Positions 61,060 to 64,000 of a stretch of DNA of 64,000 nt are shown one piece after another. Each line of letters begins with the position of its first letter. Position 1 is the first letter of the stretch. Made by a program: the position numbers and the translations under genes. The notes under the pieces were generated by a model. That model did no database searches and was not told the origin of the DNA. It saw nothing but the letters and a program-made list of their open reading frames with translations. The DNA is from an uncultured Methanobrevibacter sp. (lineage in GTDB: Archaea; Methanobacteriota; Methanobacteria; Methanobacteriales; Methanobacteriaceae), in assembly GCF_902801725.1 (NCBI RefSeq), contig NZ_CADCJB010000002.1, forward strand, positions 1 through 64,000, read 5' to 3'.

Positions 61060-61642
61060 TTTTACACCTCTATTTTATATCTTGTTTGAATGTTATTAAA
61101 TATTTTTAGTGGAAGCTATTTTTTATTATATTTTTTCGATGTGATGGGTTTTGATGATAATATTATTATAATTCGAAATTCTTGATAATTTTAGGTTATA
61201 TTAAAATTAAAGTTATTTAAATTAATTTATTTTTTTCGATATGTTATTTATGGCGTGTTTTCATAACAAAACTTTTATATGTATTTTGTTAGAGGTTATA
61301 CTATCTGTGAAATTATATTTACAACGAAATTTTTGGATTTTGTATACTTATATTTGAAATATCGGTACAAATTTCAAAGAATTATCATCGATATGAAAAT
61401 ATTTATATATCATTTTTAAGTTATATATAATTACTAATCATGATATTAATCGTTTTTGGGATTGGGAAATGGGAAGAATATCATTTTATTGAATAAAATA
61501 TTTATTCGTTATAATGTTATGCCATAATTTATGGTATTGTTATATTTGATTTTTGTAAAAAACCATGTGTTTTCTAATCTTTATTACTGATTTCGTATCT
61601 GATAGTGTATTCTTGTATAATTACTTGAAGAGGAGAAAATCT
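61060..61642. promoter_or_regulatory. modA: 583-bp regulatory region upstream of modABC
   Basis: It contains three candidate plus-strand promoters. One is a TATA element (ttttatat, 61273-61280) flanked by an 8-bp inverted repeat (taacaaaa at 61264-61271, ttttgtta at 61284-61291). A second is atttatatatc near 61401-61411. The third is ttatattt near 61540. A second inverted repeat atgccataa-t-ttatggtat with one G-T pair lies at 61519-61537. No ModE-type palindrome or Moco riboswitch was recognised. No gene seen. Confidence 0.55.
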
Positions 61643-62473
61643 ATGAAATCTATGAAAAAATATTTATTTGTAGCTGTTTTAGTTCTAATAGTTGCTGTTG
61701 GAATAGGTTCATGTGCTGCTGGCTGGTTTGACTTTGGAAGTAGTGGCAGCGGTAATTCAACCAATGATAATGTAAGTGGAGAAATTAATCTAGCTGCTGC
61801 AGCTAGTCTAAAAAATGTATATGATGAAAAATTAATTCCAATGTTTGAAAAACAACATCCTGGCGTAAAAGTTGTCCCTACCTATGCTTCAAGTGGGGAT
61901 TTACAAACTCAAATTGAAAATGGTTTAAAAGCAGATATATTCATGTCCGCTGCTAACAAACAAATGAATAAGTTAGCTGATGAAGGTTTTGTTGACAATA
62001 AAACCAATAAACAGTTCTTGGAAAACAAAGTTGTTCTAATTGTACCTGCTAACTCAACATCTAACATATCTTCATTTGATGATTTGAAAAATGTCAGTGG
62101 TCACATCGCGATTGGTGATCCTGAATCTGTACCTGCAGGTCAATATGCTAAAGAAGTATTAACCAATTTAGGTACTTGGGATTCCGTCCAATCTAAATTA
62201 TCTTTAGGTACTGATGTAACTGCAGTATTAAACCAAGTAGCTCAAGGATCTGCTGACTGTGGTATTGTATATTCTACTGATGCTAAATCAAACAAAGATG
62301 TAAAAGTTGTTTGTGAAGCTCCTGCAGGATCTTTAAACACTTCTGTTATTTATCCTGTAGCTGAACTTAAAAATACAACTAATAAAGAAGGTGCAGATGC
62401 ATTTATGGACTTCTTACAAACCAAAGAAGCTAAAGATGTATTTGTAGAATATGGATTTACTATTCATAAATAG
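61643..62473 (+). CDS. modA: molybdate ABC transporter substrate-binding lipoprotein
   Basis: 276 aa from ATG 61643, which follows GAGGAG; an open frame extends upstream but lacks a signal. N-terminal lipoprotein-type signal (YLFVAVLVLIVAVGIGSCAA). The ModA core is INLAAAASLKNVYDEKLIPM, YASSGDLQTQIENGLKADIF, DPESVPAGQYAKEVL and CGIVYSTDA. It binds molybdate or tungstate outside the cell and delivers it to ModB; molybdenum or tungsten is needed for formylmethanofuran dehydrogenase. Confidence 0.95.
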   Translation: MKSMKKYLFVAVLVLIVAVGIGSCAAGWFDFGSSGSGNSTNDNVSGEINLAAAASLKNVYDEKLIPMFEKQHPGVKVVPTYASSGDLQTQIENGLKADIFMSAANKQMNKLADEGFVDNKTNKQFLENKVVLIVPANSTSNISSFDDLKNVSGHIAIGDPESVPAGQYAKEVLTNLGTWDSVQSKLSLGTDVTAVLNQVAQGSADCGIVYSTDAKSNKDVKVVCEAPAGSLNTSVIYPVAELKNTTNKEGADAFMDFLQTKEAKDVFVEYGFTIHK

Positions 62474-62524
62474 GTTCAGTATTGTATATGGATGAATGAT
62501 TAATTTGTTAAAGGTGATAAAGAC

Positions 62525-63202
62525 ATGGCAGTAGATTGGTCCCCTGTTTTCATTTCAATGAAAACTGCAAGTTTATCTATTTTCATAACCTTCTTTGTAG
62601 GTTTGTTTGTTGCTTGGGGTATCGTTAAGATGAAAAATGATTCAATAAAAATAGTGCTTGATGGTATTTTTACATTGCCTCTTGTGCTACCTCCTACTGT
62701 TGTAGGTTTCTTTTTATTGTGGATTTTTGGTGTTAGAGGGCCAATTGGTAAGTTCTTCATAGACTTTTTCACTGTGAAAATAGCTTTCTCATGGTCTGCA
62801 ACAGTTATTGCGGCAGTTGTCATGTCTTTTCCTTTAATGTATCGTTCTGCTCGAGGCGCATTTGAACAAGTAGATTCTAACTTGCTGGATGCTGGTCGAA
62901 CATTAGGTATGTCTGAATGGAAAATTTTCTGGAAAGTTTTATTTGCAAATGCATTGCCGGGCATTATTAGTGGTGGAATTCTTGCTTATGCTAGAGGTTT
63001 AGGTGAATTCGGTGCTACCGCTATGATTGCAGGTAATATTGCTGGAGAAACCAGAACACTCCCTATGGCAGTTTATTCGGAAGTGGCTGCGGGTAATATG
63101 GGAGAGGCTTTTAATTATGTAATTGTCATTATCATCATAGCATTTATAGCTATTTTCATCATGGATTATCTTTCCATACGGAAGGAAAAACAATGGAAAT
63201 GA
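62525..63202 (+). CDS. modB: molybdate ABC transporter permease
   Basis: 225 aa, about five membrane helices. It carries LPLVLPPTVVGFFLLWIFG and the EAA loop (SNLLDAGRTLGMSEWKIFWK) that docks on the ATPase; RGLGEFGATAMIAGNI is the ModB hallmark. AAGGTGA precedes the ATG. Second gene of modABC, 51 bases after modA. Confidence 0.96.
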   Translation: MAVDWSPVFISMKTASLSIFITFFVGLFVAWGIVKMKNDSIKIVLDGIFTLPLVLPPTVVGFFLLWIFGVRGPIGKFFIDFFTVKIAFSWSATVIAAVVMSFPLMYRSARGAFEQVDSNLLDAGRTLGMSEWKIFWKVLFANALPGIISGGILAYARGLGEFGATAMIAGNIAGETRTLPMAVYSEVAAGNMGEAFNYVIVIIIIAFIAIFIMDYLSIRKEKQWK

Positions 63203-63232
63203 TTTACTATTTTTTTTCAAGGGGAATGTTTT

Positions 63233-64000
63233 ATGGACGGTAAACTGTTAAAGGTAAATATCCAAAAGAAACTTAAGGAATTTGAGCTTGATGTTGACTT
63301 TGAATTGAAAAACAAGCGTCTTGGTATTCTTGGCCCTTCCGGCTGCGGTAAAAGCATGACATTGAAATCCATTGCAGGCATTGTCGATCCGGATAATGGT
63401 ATTGTAAGCTTAACTTCTGATGGAGAAACTGTTTATTTTGATTCCAGCAAAAAAGTTAATTTGAAACCTCAAAAAAGGAATGTCGGTTACTTGTTCCAGA
63501 ATTATGCATTGTTTCCTAATATGACCGTTGAGGAAAATGTTGCCTGCGGTTTGTCTAAAGATGATGATGAAAAAATTGTATCTGAAATGATTAAACGTTT
63601 TCATTTGGAAGGATTGGAAAAAAGATATCCTAGGCAATTGTCAGGAGGTCAGCAGCAAAGGGTTGCTTTGGCCCGTATATTGGCTTATGGTCCGGATGTC
63701 ATATTGCTGGATGAACCCTTCAGCGCTATGGACACTTTCTTAAAAGAGCAATTGCGTATTGAACTTGTTAATTCTCTAAGTGATTTTGATGGATTTTCCA
63801 TTATGGTTACTCATGACCGTGATGAGGCATTTCAGTTTTGCGATGAGCTTATTGTGCTGGATGAAGGTAAGATTATAGCAAAAGGGGATACCTATGAAAT
63901 ATTTGAGAATCCAAGAAAGGTTCAGGTTGCAAGGCTTACTGGCTGTAAAAACATTTCAAAAATTGAAGTTATTGATGATTATCACCTCAAATCATTGGAT
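63233..64000 (+). CDS. modC: molybdate ABC transporter ATP-binding protein, 3'-partial
   Basis: 256 codons, open at the window end. Walker A GPSGCGKSMTLKS near residues 37-49, Q-loop region LFQNYALFPNMTV, signature LSGGQQQRVALARI, Walker B VILLDEPFSAMD, and H-loop MVTHDRDEA. It energises ModB. It starts at ATG 63233 after AAGGGGA, 30 bases behind modB. The C-terminal regulatory TOBE/MOP domain, if present, lies beyond the window. Confidence 0.95.
   Translation, partial: MDGKLLKVNIQKKLKEFELDVDFELKNKRLGILGPSGCGKSMTLKSIAGIVDPDNGIVSLTSDGETVYFDSSKKVNLKPQKRNVGYLFQNYALFPNMTVEENVACGLSKDDDEKIVSEMIKRFHLEGLEKRYPRQLSGGQQQRVALARILAYGPDVILLDEPFSAMDTFLKEQLRIELVNSLSDFDGFSIMVTHDRDEAFQFCDELIVLDEGKIIAKGDTYEIFENPRKVQVARLTGCKNISKIEVIDDYHLKSLD

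Noticed and set aside
61293-61642. Molybdenum cofactor riboswitch in the modABC leader
   Set aside because: I could not find the multi-helix layout of the Moco motif, and the leader is mostly AT-rich without stable stems.

Overview
The window reads as chromosomal DNA of a methanogenic archaeon of the Methanobacteriales, most likely Methanobrevibacter or a close relative. The reasons are an A-type ATP synthase, archaeal TFB, Gar1 and DnaG-type primase, CoM/CoB-dependent fumarate reductase subunit B, archaeal SepF, an AqpM-like aquaporin, a pseudomurein-binding-like repeat, large adhesin-like proteins, strongly AT-rich DNA and GGTGA-type ribosome sites. The genus is an inference from gene content; no marker gene was compared.

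Layout. 1-2 kb: end of the A-type ATP synthase operon (subunit B, which carries a frame-breaking 29-bp tandem duplication, subunit D and a small membrane protein). 2-8.5 kb: ATP-grasp enzyme, tRNA-Gln, DUF1284 protein, BioY, DnaG, RraA-like protein and the Gar1-TFB pair. 8.5-20 kb: a fused glycosyltransferase, transporters, an orphan CARF-HEPN protein (TIGR02710-like), a YbjQ/DUF2116 membrane cluster, TatD, UMP kinase, aquaporin and a membrane-anchored envelope protein. 20-25 kb: a giant beta-helix/DUF11 adhesin-like protein. 25-35 kb: a histone-fold variant, ZPR1, 2-phosphoglycerate kinase, DUF1611 protein and SepF, a TDT transporter, a TatD-like hydrolase, a FilR1-like regulator, glycyl-tRNA synthetase, dCTP deaminase and an Fe-S protein. 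35-45 kb: TrmJ-like methyltransferase and TfrB, then an aromatic acid module (IorA, IorB, ACT protein, PaaK-like ligase) interrupted by a twice-frameshifted Rpn-like pseudogene, then a sodium:solute symporter with its small accessory protein.

45-58.4 kb is an accessory island: four secreted adhesin-like proteins, an AAA ATPase with a triple promoter/operator array, a short transcription unit of three micro-ORFs or a structured RNA, an IS630 transposase stub, adhesin fragments and a helicase (DUF3427) remnant. 58.4-64 kb returns to ordinary metabolism: carboxymuconolactone decarboxylase-like protein, a rubredoxin/glutamate synthase-like flavoprotein, a PPOX-family protein and the molybdate ABC operon modABC, cut by the window end.

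The most unusual stretch is 49.0-52.0 kb. There the ATPase is preceded by three palindromes spaced exactly 35 bp apart, each paired with a TATA box. Upstream lies a self-contained mini transcription unit, all set between two fragments of secreted-protein genes. Many convergent gene pairs in the window end in perfect or near-perfect hairpins that overlap their stop codons. No CRISPR array was seen.
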